Of a DNA stretch of 64,000 bases, positions 23,776-32,933 are shown piece after piece (within the stretch, counting starts at the first letter, position 1; every line of letters begins with the position of its first letter). The stretch is from assembly GCA_040112665.1 (NCBI GenBank), contig CP157796.1:1-64000 (forward strand), in the 5' to 3' direction. The stretch comes from Oceanicaulis sp. (lineage in GTDB: Bacteria > Pseudomonadota > Alphaproteobacteria > Caulobacterales > Maricaulaceae). The notes below the pieces were generated by a model that saw only the letters and a program-made list of their open reading frames with translations, ran no database searches and was not told where the DNA came from. A program made the position numbers and the translations under genes.

Positions 23776-24840
23776 CTACTCGGCCGCGTCGGTGTTGGGC
23801 TTGATCACGCCGCGGCGGATCTGGTCGAGTTCGATGGATTCAAACAGGGCTTTGAAATTGCCCTCGCCGAAGCCTTCATTGCCCTTGCGCTGGATGATCT
23901 CGAAGAAGATCGGACCGATATTGGTGGTGGTGAAGATCTGCAGCAGCAGGCCGTCGCCGTTCTCCGGATCGCCATCCACCAGGATCGAGTTCTTCTTCAG
24001 TCGCTCCAGGTCCTCGCCATGGCCCGGCACGCGCTCGTCGACGAGCTCGTAATAGGTCTCCGGGGTGGACTGGAACACCACGCCGTTTTCGCGCAGCTGC
24101 TCGACGGTCTTGTAGATGTCCGGCGTGGTCAGCGCGATGTGCTGGATGCCCTCGCCGTTATATTCGCGCAGATACTCGCTGATCTGGCTCTGATCGTCGG
24201 AGCTTTCGTTCAGCGGGATCTTCAGCTTGCCGCACGGACCGGTCATGGCCCGCGACAGAAGGCCGGTGTGCTGGCCCTTGATGTCGAAATAGCGGATTTC
24301 ACGGAAGTTGAAGACGCGCTCGTAGAAGCCCGCCCAGGTGTCCATGTTGCCGTTGAACACGTTGTGGGTCAGGTGGTCGAGGACCTGAAGGCCCGCGCCG
24401 CCCTCGTCGACCTCGCCGGTGGGTTCGAACTCGTCGGCGTAGAGGTCGTCGCCGTACTGATCGACCAGATACAGCACCGAACCGCCGATGCCCTTGATGG
24501 CCGGGAATTTGTCGGTCCAAACGCCCTCGCCGAAGCTCTCGGCGCCGCGCTCCAGCGCGTCCTTGTAGGCTTTCTGGGCGTCCTTGACCCGGAAGGCCAT
24601 CGCATTCGCGCTCGGCCCGTGGGCGTTGCGGAACTCGGCGGCCTGGCCATCGGTCTCGCGGTTTACGAGGAAGGTCACGTCGCCCTGCTTGAAGCGCGTG
24701 ATGTCCTTGGACATGTGCTTTGCCACCGGCGTGAAGCCGAGCAGCTTGAACAGCGCCTCGAGCTTTTCCGGCTCGGGGCTGGTGAATTCGACGAACTCGA
24801 AACCGTCGGTGCCCAGCGGGTTCTCGAACAGATCGGCCAT
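23776..24840 (-). CDS. hppD: 4-hydroxyphenylpyruvate dioxygenase
   Basis: A 354-residue Fe(II) dioxygenase converting 4-hydroxyphenylpyruvate to homogentisate in tyrosine catabolism. Two vicinal-oxygen-chelate halves are present. The iron ligands are the His in LDHLTHNVF, the His in GIQHIALTT and the Glu in PIFFEIIQRKG, and the N-terminus (ENPLGTDGFEFVEFTSPEPE) is typical. Start at 24840 has GGAG eight bases upstream. It runs divergently from maiA, the last enzyme but one of the same pathway; homogentisate dioxygenase is not in this window. Confidence 0.96.
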   Translation of the reverse strand: MADLFENPLGTDGFEFVEFTSPEPEKLEALFKLLGFTPVAKHMSKDITRFKQGDVTFLVNRETDGQAAEFRNAHGPSANAMAFRVKDAQKAYKDALERGAESFGEGVWTDKFPAIKGIGGSVLYLVDQYGDDLYADEFEPTGEVDEGGAGLQVLDHLTHNVFNGNMDTWAGFYERVFNFREIRYFDIKGQHTGLLSRAMTGPCGKLKIPLNESSDDQSQISEYLREYNGEGIQHIALTTPDIYKTVEQLRENGVVFQSTPETYYELVDERVPGHGEDLERLKKNSILVDGDPENGDGLLLQIFTTTNIGPIFFEIIQRKGNEGFGEGNFKALFESIELDQIRRGVIKPNTDAAE

Positions 24841-24921
24841 TACGCGCTCCATGATCGGCGAAAAGGGGCTGCGCCGGGCTTGAGTTCGCACCGCGGCGCG
24901 CGCATCGTTGCTGGCGGAAAA

Positions 24922-24939
24922 TAGTATCATTTGCAACTA
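24922..24939. promoter_or_regulatory. Imperfect palindrome between hppD and maiA, candidate MarR operator
   Basis: TAGTATCATTTGCAACTA has matching outer TAGT/ACTA arms and an AT-rich core that stands out from the GC-rich surroundings. It is centred in the 140-bp divergent promoter region, where one dimeric regulator could control both directions. The nearby MarR protein is the obvious candidate. Confidence 0.55.
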
Positions 24940-24980
24940 ATTTCACCCCCGCCCGGCGCGGCGAACGCAGGAGAGCCCCG

Positions 24981-25631
24981 ATGAAACTGGTTCTGCACGG
25001 CTATTTCCGTTCCGGCACGACCTACCGGGTCCGGCTGGCGCTGAACTGGAAGGGGCTGGATTACGACTATGTCCCGGTGAACCTGGTCGAGGGCGAACAA
25101 TCCGGCCCGGCCTATGTGACCCGGAACCCGCAAGGCCTGGTGCCCGCGCTCGAAGTGGACGGGACGATCCTGACCCAGAGCCCGGCGATCCTGGAATGGC
25201 TTGAAGAGGCGGTTCCCGCCCGGCCGCTTTTGCCCGCAGACCCGATCGTGCGGGCTCGCGTCCGCGCCTTCGCCGCTGCGATCGGTTGCGACATCCATCC
25301 GATCCAGAATTTGCGCGTGATGAAAAAGGTCAGAGCCGATTACGGCGCGGATCAGGACGGCGCCTTCGCCTGGGCGCGGCACTGGATCGAGACCGGTTTC
25401 ACGGCGCTGGAAACCCTGGCGGAGAACGCCTCCGGCGCGAACGGCTTTCTGTTCGGCGACGGCCCGACGCTGGCGGAAGTCTACCTGCTGCCGCAGATGT
25501 ACAACGCCCGGCGCTTCGGCGTGGACCTCGAACGCTTCCCGCGGCTCGTCGCGGCGGACGCTGCGGCGCGCGCCTTGCCGGAGTTCGATCGCGCCGCGCC
25601 GGAAAACCAGCCCGACGCTCCGAAAGCCTGA
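24981..25631 (+). CDS. maiA: Maleylacetoacetate isomerase (zeta-class GST)
   Basis: A 216-residue zeta-class glutathione transferase that isomerises maleylacetoacetate to fumarylacetoacetate using glutathione. The N-terminal thioredoxin-like domain has FRSGTTYRVRLALNWKGL, equivalent to the SSCSWRVRIAL-type signature, then NPQGLVPALEVDG and TQSPAILEWLEE; the C-terminal domain has CDIHPIQNLRVM. A GGAGAG ribosome site precedes the ATG. Divergent from hppD, sharing the candidate operator. Confidence 0.93.
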   Translation: MKLVLHGYFRSGTTYRVRLALNWKGLDYDYVPVNLVEGEQSGPAYVTRNPQGLVPALEVDGTILTQSPAILEWLEEAVPARPLLPADPIVRARVRAFAAAIGCDIHPIQNLRVMKKVRADYGADQDGAFAWARHWIETGFTALETLAENASGANGFLFGDGPTLAEVYLLPQMYNARRFGVDLERFPRLVAADAAARALPEFDRAAPENQPDAPKA

Positions 25632-25638
25632 GCGCGGC

Positions 25639-26028
25639 CTAACGGTCGAACCAGTCCCCGCTCTCGATGTGGCGCGCCTCGTCCAGGCCGAGCCGCCAGA
25701 CATAGACCCAGGCCTCCGCGTCAGGCGCGATGAGCTGGACCTTCACCCGCTCATAGCGCGAGCGCTCGGGCTCGCCGGGCCAGTAGTCCTCGAACGCGTC
25801 GAGGTCGGCCAGGACCGACGCGTCGACGAGTTCGAACAGCTCGCCGATCACCTGGCCGGGTCTTGCGACGAGGCCCGGATAAGCGCCGAGATCCCACAGC
25901 TCGCCCGAGATGACGCACGGCCCGCGATCGAGAAAGGCGTCAGCCAGCCCAAACTGGGCGAACCCGCGCTCTCCAGCCCGCAGAAGGCCGTAGAAGGCGA
26001 ACAGATCGCCGGCTTTCGCCTGGCTCAC
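25639..26028 (-). CDS. Gamma-glutamylcyclotransferase/AIG2-like protein
   Basis: A 129-residue GGCT/AIG2-fold protein. The substrate-binding loop FAFYGLLRAGE is near residue 10 and the catalytic-type Glu is in LADLDAFEDYWPGE, with the RYERVKVQLI strand following. Members cyclise gamma-glutamyl groups, but small bacterial versions are mostly uncharacterised. It overlaps nothing and sits 7 bp downstream of the DUF418 gene direction-wise, probably co-transcribed. Confidence 0.85.
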   Translation of the reverse strand: MSQAKAGDLFAFYGLLRAGERGFAQFGLADAFLDRGPCVISGELWDLGAYPGLVARPGQVIGELFELVDASVLADLDAFEDYWPGEPERSRYERVKVQLIAPDAEAWVYVWRLGLDEARHIESGDWFDR

Positions 26029-26035
26029 TATGCCC

Positions 26036-27325
26036 TCACTGCGCCGGCGCAGCGGGCGGCGGCGTGCTGCGCGCCTTGAAGATCGGCTGCAGCTTGCCGT
26101 AGCTCAGCGAACGCCAGAGCCATTCGAACGGGCCGAAGCGGAACACCGACAGCCAGAGCGGGGAGACGATGAGCTGCACCGCCCAGACGATCAGAACGAG
26201 CTGGGCCTGCTCGACGCGTTCGAGCTGGCCCCACAGCGCCGGGCCGAACACGCCCGTCGCCAGCGCGACCATGGTCAGCGTCTGGGTGAGATAGTTGGTG
26301 AAGGCCATGCGCCCGGCGGCCGCGAACGGATAGCGCAGGAGCTTCAGGAACCCGGCCTTGCAGATCAGCATGATCGCGGCGGCGTAGCCGAAGGCGACCA
26401 GAAGGCTGCCGGCGTAATTGGTGCCGATATTGATCCAGAGCCGCTCGAGCGCGAAGCCGGCTTCGACCGCCTGCAGACCCCCCCAGCCCACGATCGGCAG
26501 GCCGACGCCGAGCCCGACGACCAGCGCGGCGATGTAAGCCGGCACGGACCATTTCGCGGTCAGGAAGCCCAGCTTGAACAGGGCCATGCCGATGAACATC
26601 ACCCCGATCACCCGGCCGCCGAAAAACACGATCGTTCCGAGATTCATCGCCGCGTTCAGCGCATTCTCGCCGCGACTGGCGAGGAAGCCGTTCTGGTAGT
26701 TCGCGGTCATCTCCGCCATGCGCTCGTCGGAGTAGGCCATCTGCAGATCGACGGCGCTCATGTCCCCGAACTCGATCGCCAGCGACAGCATCCACATCAT
26801 GCCGATGTAGATGATCCCCGACAGCGCGATCCAGAACAGGCCCCAGCCGATCAGCTTGCCCGGGCTCATATGGCGGAAGAAGACGATGATGAACCCGGCG
26901 ATGGCGTAGGTCGTCAGGATGTCGCCGAACCACAATCCGAACAGATGGATGACGCCGAAGACCAGCAGCCAGGTCATGCGCGAGAAGTGCAGTTTCTTGG
27001 ATGCGTCTTTCTCCTCGCCGACCATCAGGATCACCCCGGCCCCGAACAGGGCGGAGAAGATCGTGATGAACTTCAGCTCGAAGAAGACGTGCGCGATCAG
27101 CCAGGTCGTCGCGTTCGCGCCCGAATAATCCATCTGTGCGGGCGGCCAGATGTACGCGTTCGGCGCCATCATGAAGGCCTGCACGTTCAGCATGAGAATG
27201 CCGAGCACCGCGACGCCGCGCAGGACGTCCAGGCTTTCGAAGCGCTCGCCGGCCGCGACAGGACGAGCCGAAATCGCCGTGCCCGCCGCGCTCGCTTCAG
27301 CGCCTTTCGAAACGTTTTCGGTCAT
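26036..27325 (-). CDS. DUF418 multi-pass membrane protein
   Basis: A 429-residue inner-membrane protein with about ten TM segments. The start of the family is visible as RFESLDVLRGVAVLGILMLN and AFMMAPNAYIWPP, and the C-terminal DUF418 block as MAFTNYLTQTLTM and LVLIVWAVQLIVSPLWL. Related proteins (YeiB type) are acyltransferase-3-like in topology; their substrate is unknown. Start at 27325 follows GGGGGAGGG. The small cyclotransferase gene follows on the same strand. Confidence 0.9.
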   Translation of the reverse strand: MTENVSKGAEASAAGTAISARPVAAGERFESLDVLRGVAVLGILMLNVQAFMMAPNAYIWPPAQMDYSGANATTWLIAHVFFELKFITIFSALFGAGVILMVGEEKDASKKLHFSRMTWLLVFGVIHLFGLWFGDILTTYAIAGFIIVFFRHMSPGKLIGWGLFWIALSGIIYIGMMWMLSLAIEFGDMSAVDLQMAYSDERMAEMTANYQNGFLASRGENALNAAMNLGTIVFFGGRVIGVMFIGMALFKLGFLTAKWSVPAYIAALVVGLGVGLPIVGWGGLQAVEAGFALERLWINIGTNYAGSLLVAFGYAAAIMLICKAGFLKLLRYPFAAAGRMAFTNYLTQTLTMVALATGVFGPALWGQLERVEQAQLVLIVWAVQLIVSPLWLSVFRFGPFEWLWRSLSYGKLQPIFKARSTPPPAAPAQ

Positions 27326-27513
27326 CGCGCCCTCCCCCGAGGATTTCCGGAAATTCACGCCAAGTTCGCCTGATCTTCGACGCTGCGCAATGCAGGACAG
27401 GGGTGTCAGGGCCCCGCCTTACGAAGGTTTCATGTTCGCGAAGTCCGGTTTTTCTTGCCAGAGCCCCGCCCGCGCGCGCATACCGGGTGTCGTGAAGCGT
27501 GAAGGAATTGCGC

Positions 27514-27735
27514 GTGCATATTCTGTTCGACCTCCTCCATCTCGTCGCCGCCGCGGTGCTGTCGCTGGCGGGCTTCGGGTATGAGCGCGAGGAGGACTGC
27601 GATCCGGTCCGCTTCCAGCCGTCCGCGTTCGTCGAGGAGGCGGCGCCCGCCTCCGGGACCGGCGCTGAGCTCCAGCCCGAGCCGGTGGCCGACTGCGAGA
27701 CCGCGCGTGCGCGCCTGACGTTCCCGGCGCTTTAA
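27514..27735 (+). CDS. Small hypothetical protein with one hydrophobic N-terminal helix
   Basis: A 73-codon frame starting at GTG 27514, eight bases after AAGGA, with a second GTG five codons upstream. Product begins MHILFDLLHLVAAAVLSLAG, a likely signal anchor, then an acidic segment with two cysteines (EEDCDPV, VADCETA). No known family. The ribosome site and the signal-like start support it, but the frame is short and could be chance. Confidence 0.4.
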   Translation: MHILFDLLHLVAAAVLSLAGFGYEREEDCDPVRFQPSAFVEEAAPASGTGAELQPEPVADCETARARLTFPAL

Positions 27736-27857
27736 TTTCTGTTTCTCCACGCCTAAAACAGACGCTCGGTCTGACCGCCGGGCGTGACCCCTCGCGACTC
27801 GCTTCAGGCTGACCTGCGAGGAAGGCCGCCTTACGCGCGGCGGGAGATTTCAGCCCG

Positions 27858-29921
27858 ATGGCCGCCAAGGACACCCAGGACGACAAGCACTGGTCGGAGA
27901 CGGCCGAAGCCGAACCCGCGCCTTCTGAAGATGAGGCGGGTTTCGCTGAAAGCCGGGGCGGCGCGATTGCCAAACGCGTGCCGCGCTCGCCGGTCACCGT
28001 GGAGGACGAGCCTCGTCCCGAGCCGCCCAGCGGCGGCGGCTGGATCGCGTTCGCCGGTGCGGCCTTCGGCCTGCTCTGGGCTGGCGGCGCGGGCGCGTAT
28101 CTCGCCGGTTACGCCGACCTTCAGACTCTGACCCCGGCCCAACTCGCGGGCCTCGGCGTCTTCGCCGTGGCGCCCGCGCTTCTGTTCGTGCTCGCCGGCC
28201 TGCTCGGCCGCGAAGTCGCCCGTGCGGGCGCTCGCGCCCGCCGCCTCGACATCGCCGTGGCCCGGCTCGCCAGCCCGGCCCGGCACGCCTCGGACGACTC
28301 CGCCCGGCTCGCAGACGCAGTGACCGTGCAGATCGACCGGGTGAACGCGGCGATGGAAAGCGCGCTCGCCCGCCTCGCCGCGATCGAGGAGATCATCACC
28401 CATCACGCCGACAGCCTTGAGGACAGCTCCGAAAAAGCGCGCGACAAGGCCGAGAAGCTCGTCTCCTCGTTGCGCGGCGAGCGCGAAAGGCTGTCGGAAG
28501 TCTCCGATTCGCTCGACGACAAGGCGGCGCTGATCGCTGCGGCCATTCAGGACCAGTCCAAGATGGTCGCCGCCGCCGCCGAACTCGCCGAATCGCGCGC
28601 CAAGGCGGGCGAGAAACTCGTCCGCGACGGCGCCCAGCGCCTCGAAGCGGCCGGCAAGTCCGCCGAGGAAAGCGGTGACAGGGTCGCGCTGGCGCTCGAT
28701 GCGCGTTCGACCGAGCTGCGCGATTTCTCCGACCGGCTGAAGGAGCGCACCGAGGGGCTGGAAGCGGCCTATCTGAAACATCGCGACCGGCTGGCCGAGG
28801 CGAGCGAGGTGCTGCGCAAGGAGCAGGAAAAGATCGCCGCCGCGCTCGACTTCCACAAGGCCGAGCTCGAAACCATGTCGAAGACCGCCGGTGAAGGTGC
28901 GCAAAGTCTGAAGGACGCCGCCCGCCGCTCCGGCGAGGTGTTCGAGCAGGCGATCACCGAAGCGCTCGAACGCGCCTCCACCCTCGGCGACGCGATCCGC
29001 AAGGACAGCGAGGCGGCCGCCGCAGCGCAGGAGAAAGCGCTCGAACGGCTCAAGGCCGCAGCGAAAGCTGCCCGCGCCGCCGCCGAGGAAACGGGCGACG
29101 CGCTGGGCAAACAGGCCGGCGACGCGGAAGCCGCGCTCGAACGGGTCAGCGAAGCGGGCTTCGAAGCCGCACGCCGTTCCGACGAGGCCTTCCAGGCCAG
29201 GATGCGCGAGGCCGAGGACCTGACCGAACGCGCCGCGCGCGCCGCCGAAGATGCCTCCGCCGCGGTGAAACAGCGGCTCGCCGACACGCTGAAGGCCGCG
29301 CGCGAGGAGACCGAGGCGGTCGAGGCCGCGCTAGATTCGCTGCGCAAGAAGATGGACGAGGCGCCGAAATCAGCGCGCGAGCAGGTTCGCGCCATGGAGC
29401 GCTTGCTCGAAGACGGGCTGTCGCGTCTGAACGAAACCGCCGCCGAAGCCAGCGATCAGGCGCGCGAGATCGACGCCCAGTTCCAGGCCCGGATCCGGCA
29501 GAACTATGAGCTGTTGTCCGATTTCATCCTGCGCATGGGCGGGGTGGCGGGCGGCCGCCGGCCGATCGAGCTCGGCGTCAACGAGGTGCCCGACCCGCTC
29601 TCGGCCCGCAAGGCTGCGCCCAAGCCGGCGGCCCGCCGCCCGGCGCGTCCCGAGCCTGAACCGGAAGCCGATCTCAATGTCAGCGGCGACGATCAGGACG
29701 CTCCGCTCGACCTCTCCGACGCCGATCGCGAGGACGCCCTGCCCGATCGCGCTGAGGCCGAAGCCGAAGCCCGGCGCGAAGAGCCCGCCCCGCGCAAGGA
29801 GGGCGGCTGGCGCTGGCGCGATCTTCTGGCGAACATGCCCGACGAGGGCGGCGAGGCGGGCGCTCCGGCGCCGGGCGAGGACGACGACGCGCCCTTCCGC
29901 TCGCGCCGGCGCAGGCGCTAG
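27858..29921 (+). CDS. Membrane-anchored large coiled-coil protein, TipN-like architecture
   Basis: A 687-residue protein. Residues 1-60 are acidic and disordered; two TM helices lie at about 61-84 and 96-117; residues 120 to about 575 are nearly continuous heptad coiled coil rich in Ala, Glu, Lys and Arg; the C-terminal end is a disordered Pro/Asp-rich stretch finishing in a run of arginines. This layout (short N-terminus, two TMs, long cytoplasmic coiled coil) is that of the Caulobacter polarity factor TipN. The homology is unproven by eye because coiled coils are low complexity. Confidence 0.7.
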   Translation: MAAKDTQDDKHWSETAEAEPAPSEDEAGFAESRGGAIAKRVPRSPVTVEDEPRPEPPSGGGWIAFAGAAFGLLWAGGAGAYLAGYADLQTLTPAQLAGLGVFAVAPALLFVLAGLLGREVARAGARARRLDIAVARLASPARHASDDSARLADAVTVQIDRVNAAMESALARLAAIEEIITHHADSLEDSSEKARDKAEKLVSSLRGERERLSEVSDSLDDKAALIAAAIQDQSKMVAAAAELAESRAKAGEKLVRDGAQRLEAAGKSAEESGDRVALALDARSTELRDFSDRLKERTEGLEAAYLKHRDRLAEASEVLRKEQEKIAAALDFHKAELETMSKTAGEGAQSLKDAARRSGEVFEQAITEALERASTLGDAIRKDSEAAAAAQEKALERLKAAAKAARAAAEETGDALGKQAGDAEAALERVSEAGFEAARRSDEAFQARMREAEDLTERAARAAEDASAAVKQRLADTLKAAREETEAVEAALDSLRKKMDEAPKSAREQVRAMERLLEDGLSRLNETAAEASDQAREIDAQFQARIRQNYELLSDFILRMGGVAGGRRPIELGVNEVPDPLSARKAAPKPAARRPARPEPEPEADLNVSGDDQDAPLDLSDADREDALPDRAEAEAEARREEPAPRKEGGWRWRDLLANMPDEGGEAGAPAPGEDDDAPFRSRRRRR

Positions 29922-30757
29922 AGCCCGAACCGGCCCCAGGCCGAACGGGTCTCCAGCGCGTCGACCGCAGAGCTGGTGAACCGGCCGAGCAGGCCTTGCC
30001 TGGGCGGGCTGAGCGGCTTGATCTTCACGCTCTCTCCGAAGCGCCGCTGAAGCTCGGTGCGCACTTCGGCCAGCCCGTCGATCAGGCCGGCCTCGACCGC
30101 CTCCTCGCCGGTGAACACCGAGCCGTCGAAAAGCTCGCGTTCGGTGTCGAGCCTGTCGCCGCGGCTGTCTTTGACGAGCGCGATAAACTGGGCGTGCACG
30201 CCCTCCATCAGCCGCTCCATGCGCTGTTTCTGCGCATCGGTCTCAGCCGAGAACGGATCGGCGAGCACCTTGCTCTTGCCGGCGGTCTTCATGCGGCGCT
30301 CGACGCCGAGCTTCTCCATCGCTTCGGTGAAGCCGAAGCTCGCGCTGATTACGCCGATCGACCCCACGATCGATGCGGGGTCGGCGAAGATTTCATCGCC
30401 CGCACACGCGATCATGTACCCGCCCGAAGCGGCCAGGTCCTCGCAGAACACTAGCACGGGCTTGTCATGGGTCTTCGCCAGAAGCCGGATGCGATGATGG
30501 ATGAGCCGTGACTGCACCGGGCTGCCGCCGGGCGAATTCACCGCGATCGCGACCGCAGGCGCGCGCTCGATCGAGAACGCCTTGTCCAGAAGCTTCTCGA
30601 CCCGGGCGAGATTGAGCGCCGAGGAATGGCGCCCGCCCGCCGCGATCATGCCTTCGAGCCGGACCACCGGCACCAGCGGGACGTCAGAGCCCAGCGCCTT
30701 CATGAGCCTGGAGCCCGCGCCGCGCAGCTCTCGGGTCAGGGAATCGTAAAACGCCAT
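29918..30757 (-). CDS. S49 family serine peptidase (SppA/SohB type)
   Basis: A 279-residue S49 peptidase that degrades residual signal peptides or membrane proteins. The serine nucleophile is in LAASGGYMIACAGDEIFADP (Ser111), the Lys of the dyad is probably in AGKSKVLADPFS (around 161-163), and GSIGVI links them as usual. No signal peptide is evident. The gene is convergent with the coiled-coil gene, overlapping its stop by 4 bp. Confidence 0.9.
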   Translation of the reverse strand: MAFYDSLTRELRGAGSRLMKALGSDVPLVPVVRLEGMIAAGGRHSSALNLARVEKLLDKAFSIERAPAVAIAVNSPGGSPVQSRLIHHRIRLLAKTHDKPVLVFCEDLAASGGYMIACAGDEIFADPASIVGSIGVISASFGFTEAMEKLGVERRMKTAGKSKVLADPFSAETDAQKQRMERLMEGVHAQFIALVKDSRGDRLDTERELFDGSVFTGEEAVEAGLIDGLAEVRTELQRRFGESVKIKPLSPPRQGLLGRFTSSAVDALETRSAWGRFGL

Positions 30758-30801
30758 GTCGGCTCCGCTTCGCGAGTGTCAGGGCGCTTCACTTGGCCCC
30801 G

Positions 30802-31539
30802 TCAGGGGTGAAGAGCAAGCCTCGCGCGGCCTTCCAGCACGGCGCGCGCCTGCTCGGTGAAGCCTGAACCGGTCTCAGGATGCAGCACCAGAGGCGCGAG
30901 CAGGCGCATCGGCGCCCGCGCGGTCTTGCGTGCGGCGACCAGCACCCGCTTGGCCGGCTGGCCGGGTCTGGGGTGAACGCCCAGCACCGCCGTATCGCCC
31001 GCCTTGCCCGTCAATGCGCCGAGGATCTCACCGAGTCGGTCGGCGCGATGAACGACCGTCAGGACGCCGCCCTCCTTCAGACGCTTCAGTCCCGCCTCGA
31101 TCCAGGCGGCGAGCCCCGCCTCGTTCATATAGGCGCCGGTCTTTCCCGGCTTGGGCGCCCGCAAGGCGGCCGGATCGTCGAAGAAGGGCGGGTTGAAGAA
31201 CACCGCGTCCAGCCCGCTCTCCTCCCGCCAGGCCATCGCATCCGCCTCGATGATCGAGACCCGGTGCGTCATGGCGTTCAGGGCGGTGTTTTCCCGCGCC
31301 AGCGCGGCGGCGGCGCGGTCGCGTTCGATCCCGAAGATCTGCGCAGTCTCGTTCAGGCTCGCCGCCGAAAGCAGCGCCGCGCCCGCCCCGCAGCCGAATT
31401 CCGCCGCCCGGCCGCCGTCCGGCACCCGCACGGCGGCCGCCAGAAGCGCCGCGTCCAGTCCGGCGCGATAGCCGTCCGGGTCCTGCCTTAAAACGATGCG
31501 TCCGCCGAAAAACCGCTCCGCGCCGGCGGCCTCGTTCAC
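30802..31539 (-). CDS. trmN6: tRNA1(Val) A37 N6-methyltransferase-like (TrmN6/YfiC)
   Basis: A 245-residue class I methyltransferase. The N-terminal DPDGYRAGLDAALLAAAV resembles the TrmN6 start, the SAM-binding loop is AAEFGCGAGAALLSAA, and the amino-methyltransferase motif is FFNPPFFD (NPPF). Substrate assignment is by family; other adenine-N6 methyltransferases share these motifs. Its ATG overlaps the end of the upstream DUF2007 gene by 4 bp, so the two are co-translated. Confidence 0.85.
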   Translation of the reverse strand: MNEAAGAERFFGGRIVLRQDPDGYRAGLDAALLAAAVRVPDGGRAAEFGCGAGAALLSAASLNETAQIFGIERDRAAAALARENTALNAMTHRVSIIEADAMAWREESGLDAVFFNPPFFDDPAALRAPKPGKTGAYMNEAGLAAWIEAGLKRLKEGGVLTVVHRADRLGEILGALTGKAGDTAVLGVHPRPGQPAKRVLVAARKTARAPMRLLAPLVLHPETGSGFTEQARAVLEGRARLALHP

Positions 31540-31757
31540 GCCTCGTCGTCCTTGGGAAGCGCGTCGGCGAGCAGCTTGCGCGCCCGGTCCCCGTCCGCCT
31601 CGCGCACCAGCAGCCGGCGTTTCACCCAGGGCAACGCGCCGCCGAACACCGCGGCGGTGTTTGCGTCCAGCGTATGGGTCTCGATGCCCGCGTCTTTCAG
31701 CACCGCCTCGGCGAAATTCAGCCGGACAGGGTCGTTCGTGGTGAGCACCTCGATCAA
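31536..31757 (-). CDS. DUF2007 small protein, TTG start
   Basis: A 73-residue DUF2007 (putative signal-transducing) protein: IEVLTTNDPVRLNFAEAVLK, then GIETHTLDANTAAVFGG and PWVKRRLLVREADGDRARKL, the full family pattern. The start is TTG at 31757 preceded by GGAGG with a five-base spacer; no ATG is available in a plausible place. It is coupled to trmN6, an arrangement often seen in alphaproteobacteria. Function unknown. Confidence 0.85.
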   Translation of the reverse strand: MIEVLTTNDPVRLNFAEAVLKDAGIETHTLDANTAAVFGGALPWVKRRLLVREADGDRARKLLADALPKDDEA

Positions 31758-31883
31758 GAGCGCCTCCGTTCTATGTCCGGCGAAAGCCGATGCGGCTTTG
31801 GAACGCGGTGCAGTACGCTTGCCGCGCGCCGGGCCGGTTTCTATTGTGCGGCCGCAAAGCAGCGAACGGCAAGAGGACACGGG

Positions 31884-32900
31884 GTGAACGGTCTGCCGCA
31901 AGCCGACATCAGGGGCCAGAACGTCGACCCCGTCGCACGACTCGCCGCGCTCGCGGGCGAGGACATGGCCCGCACCGAGGCGTTGATCGCCGAGCGCATG
32001 GCCAGCGACACCGACGTGATCTCCGAGGTCGCGCATTATCTCGTCGAGGCCGGGGGCAAGCGCATCCGGCCGATGATCACCGTCGCAGCCGCGCGCATGC
32101 TCGGCTACGAAGGCGAGGGCCATGTCTCCCTCGCCGCAGCGGTGGAGTTCATCCATTCCGCCACCTTGCTGCATGACGACGTCGTCGACGACAGCGACCT
32201 TCGCCGCGGCAAGCGGCCCGCCAACCGGGTCTGGGGCAACGCCCATTCGGTTCTGGTCGGCGATTTCCTGTTCGCACGCGCCTTCATGCTGATGGTCGAC
32301 GCGGGCTCCATGCCGGCCCTTCAGGTGCTCAGCCGCGCGGCCGCCGTGATCGCCGAGGGCGAGGTGCGCCAGCTGGCCGCCGTGCGCAATCTCGACGTTT
32401 CGCGTCAGGCGTACATGTCGATCATCGAGGCCAAGACCGCCGCGCTGTTCGCCGCCGCCGCCCAGGTCAGCCCGATCCTCGCAGGCTCGGGCTCGGTGCT
32501 GGAAACCGCGCTTGAAACCTATGGCCGCGAGCTGGGCCTTGCGTTTCAGCTCGTCGACGACGCGCTCGATTACGGCGGTCTGGCCGAGGATCTGGGCAAG
32601 AACACCGGGGATGATTTCCGTGAAGGCAAGATCACCCTGCCCCTGGCGCTGGCGCTTGAAAACGCCGACGCCGAAGAGCGGGGCTTCTGGACCCGGGTCG
32701 TCGGCGATCTCGACCAGCGCGAGGGCGATTTCGAACACGCCAAGGCGCTGATGGACCGCCACGGCGCGCTCGAAGGCACGCTGTCGGCCGCCCGCGGCCA
32801 TGCGCGCCGGGCCGTCGAGGCGCTCGACGCCGCCCCGAAGAACGCCTGGTCCGAAGCGCTCGCGGCGCTGGCCGAGTTCGTGGTCGAGCGGGCCTACTAG
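31884..32900 (+). CDS. Polyprenyl diphosphate synthase (octaprenyl/decaprenyl type)
   Basis: A 338-residue trans-prenyl diphosphate synthase making the side chain of ubiquinone. The first Asp-rich motif is LLHDDVVDDSDLRRG, the second FQLVDDALDYGG, with the substrate loop GGKRIRPM and the GDFLFARAF helix. GTG at 31884 is the start, behind AAGAGGAC. Chain length cannot be read with certainty. Divergent from the DUF2007/trmN6 pair and followed 33 bp later by an M14 peptidase. Confidence 0.93.
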   Translation: MNGLPQADIRGQNVDPVARLAALAGEDMARTEALIAERMASDTDVISEVAHYLVEAGGKRIRPMITVAAARMLGYEGEGHVSLAAAVEFIHSATLLHDDVVDDSDLRRGKRPANRVWGNAHSVLVGDFLFARAFMLMVDAGSMPALQVLSRAAAVIAEGEVRQLAAVRNLDVSRQAYMSIIEAKTAALFAAAAQVSPILAGSGSVLETALETYGRELGLAFQLVDDALDYGGLAEDLGKNTGDDFREGKITLPLALALENADAEERGFWTRVVGDLDQREGDFEHAKALMDRHGALEGTLSAARGHARRAVEALDAAPKNAWSEALAALAEFVVERAY

Positions 32901-32933
32901 ACCTTTTCTTTCTCCCTTTCGGAGCAGTCATCC

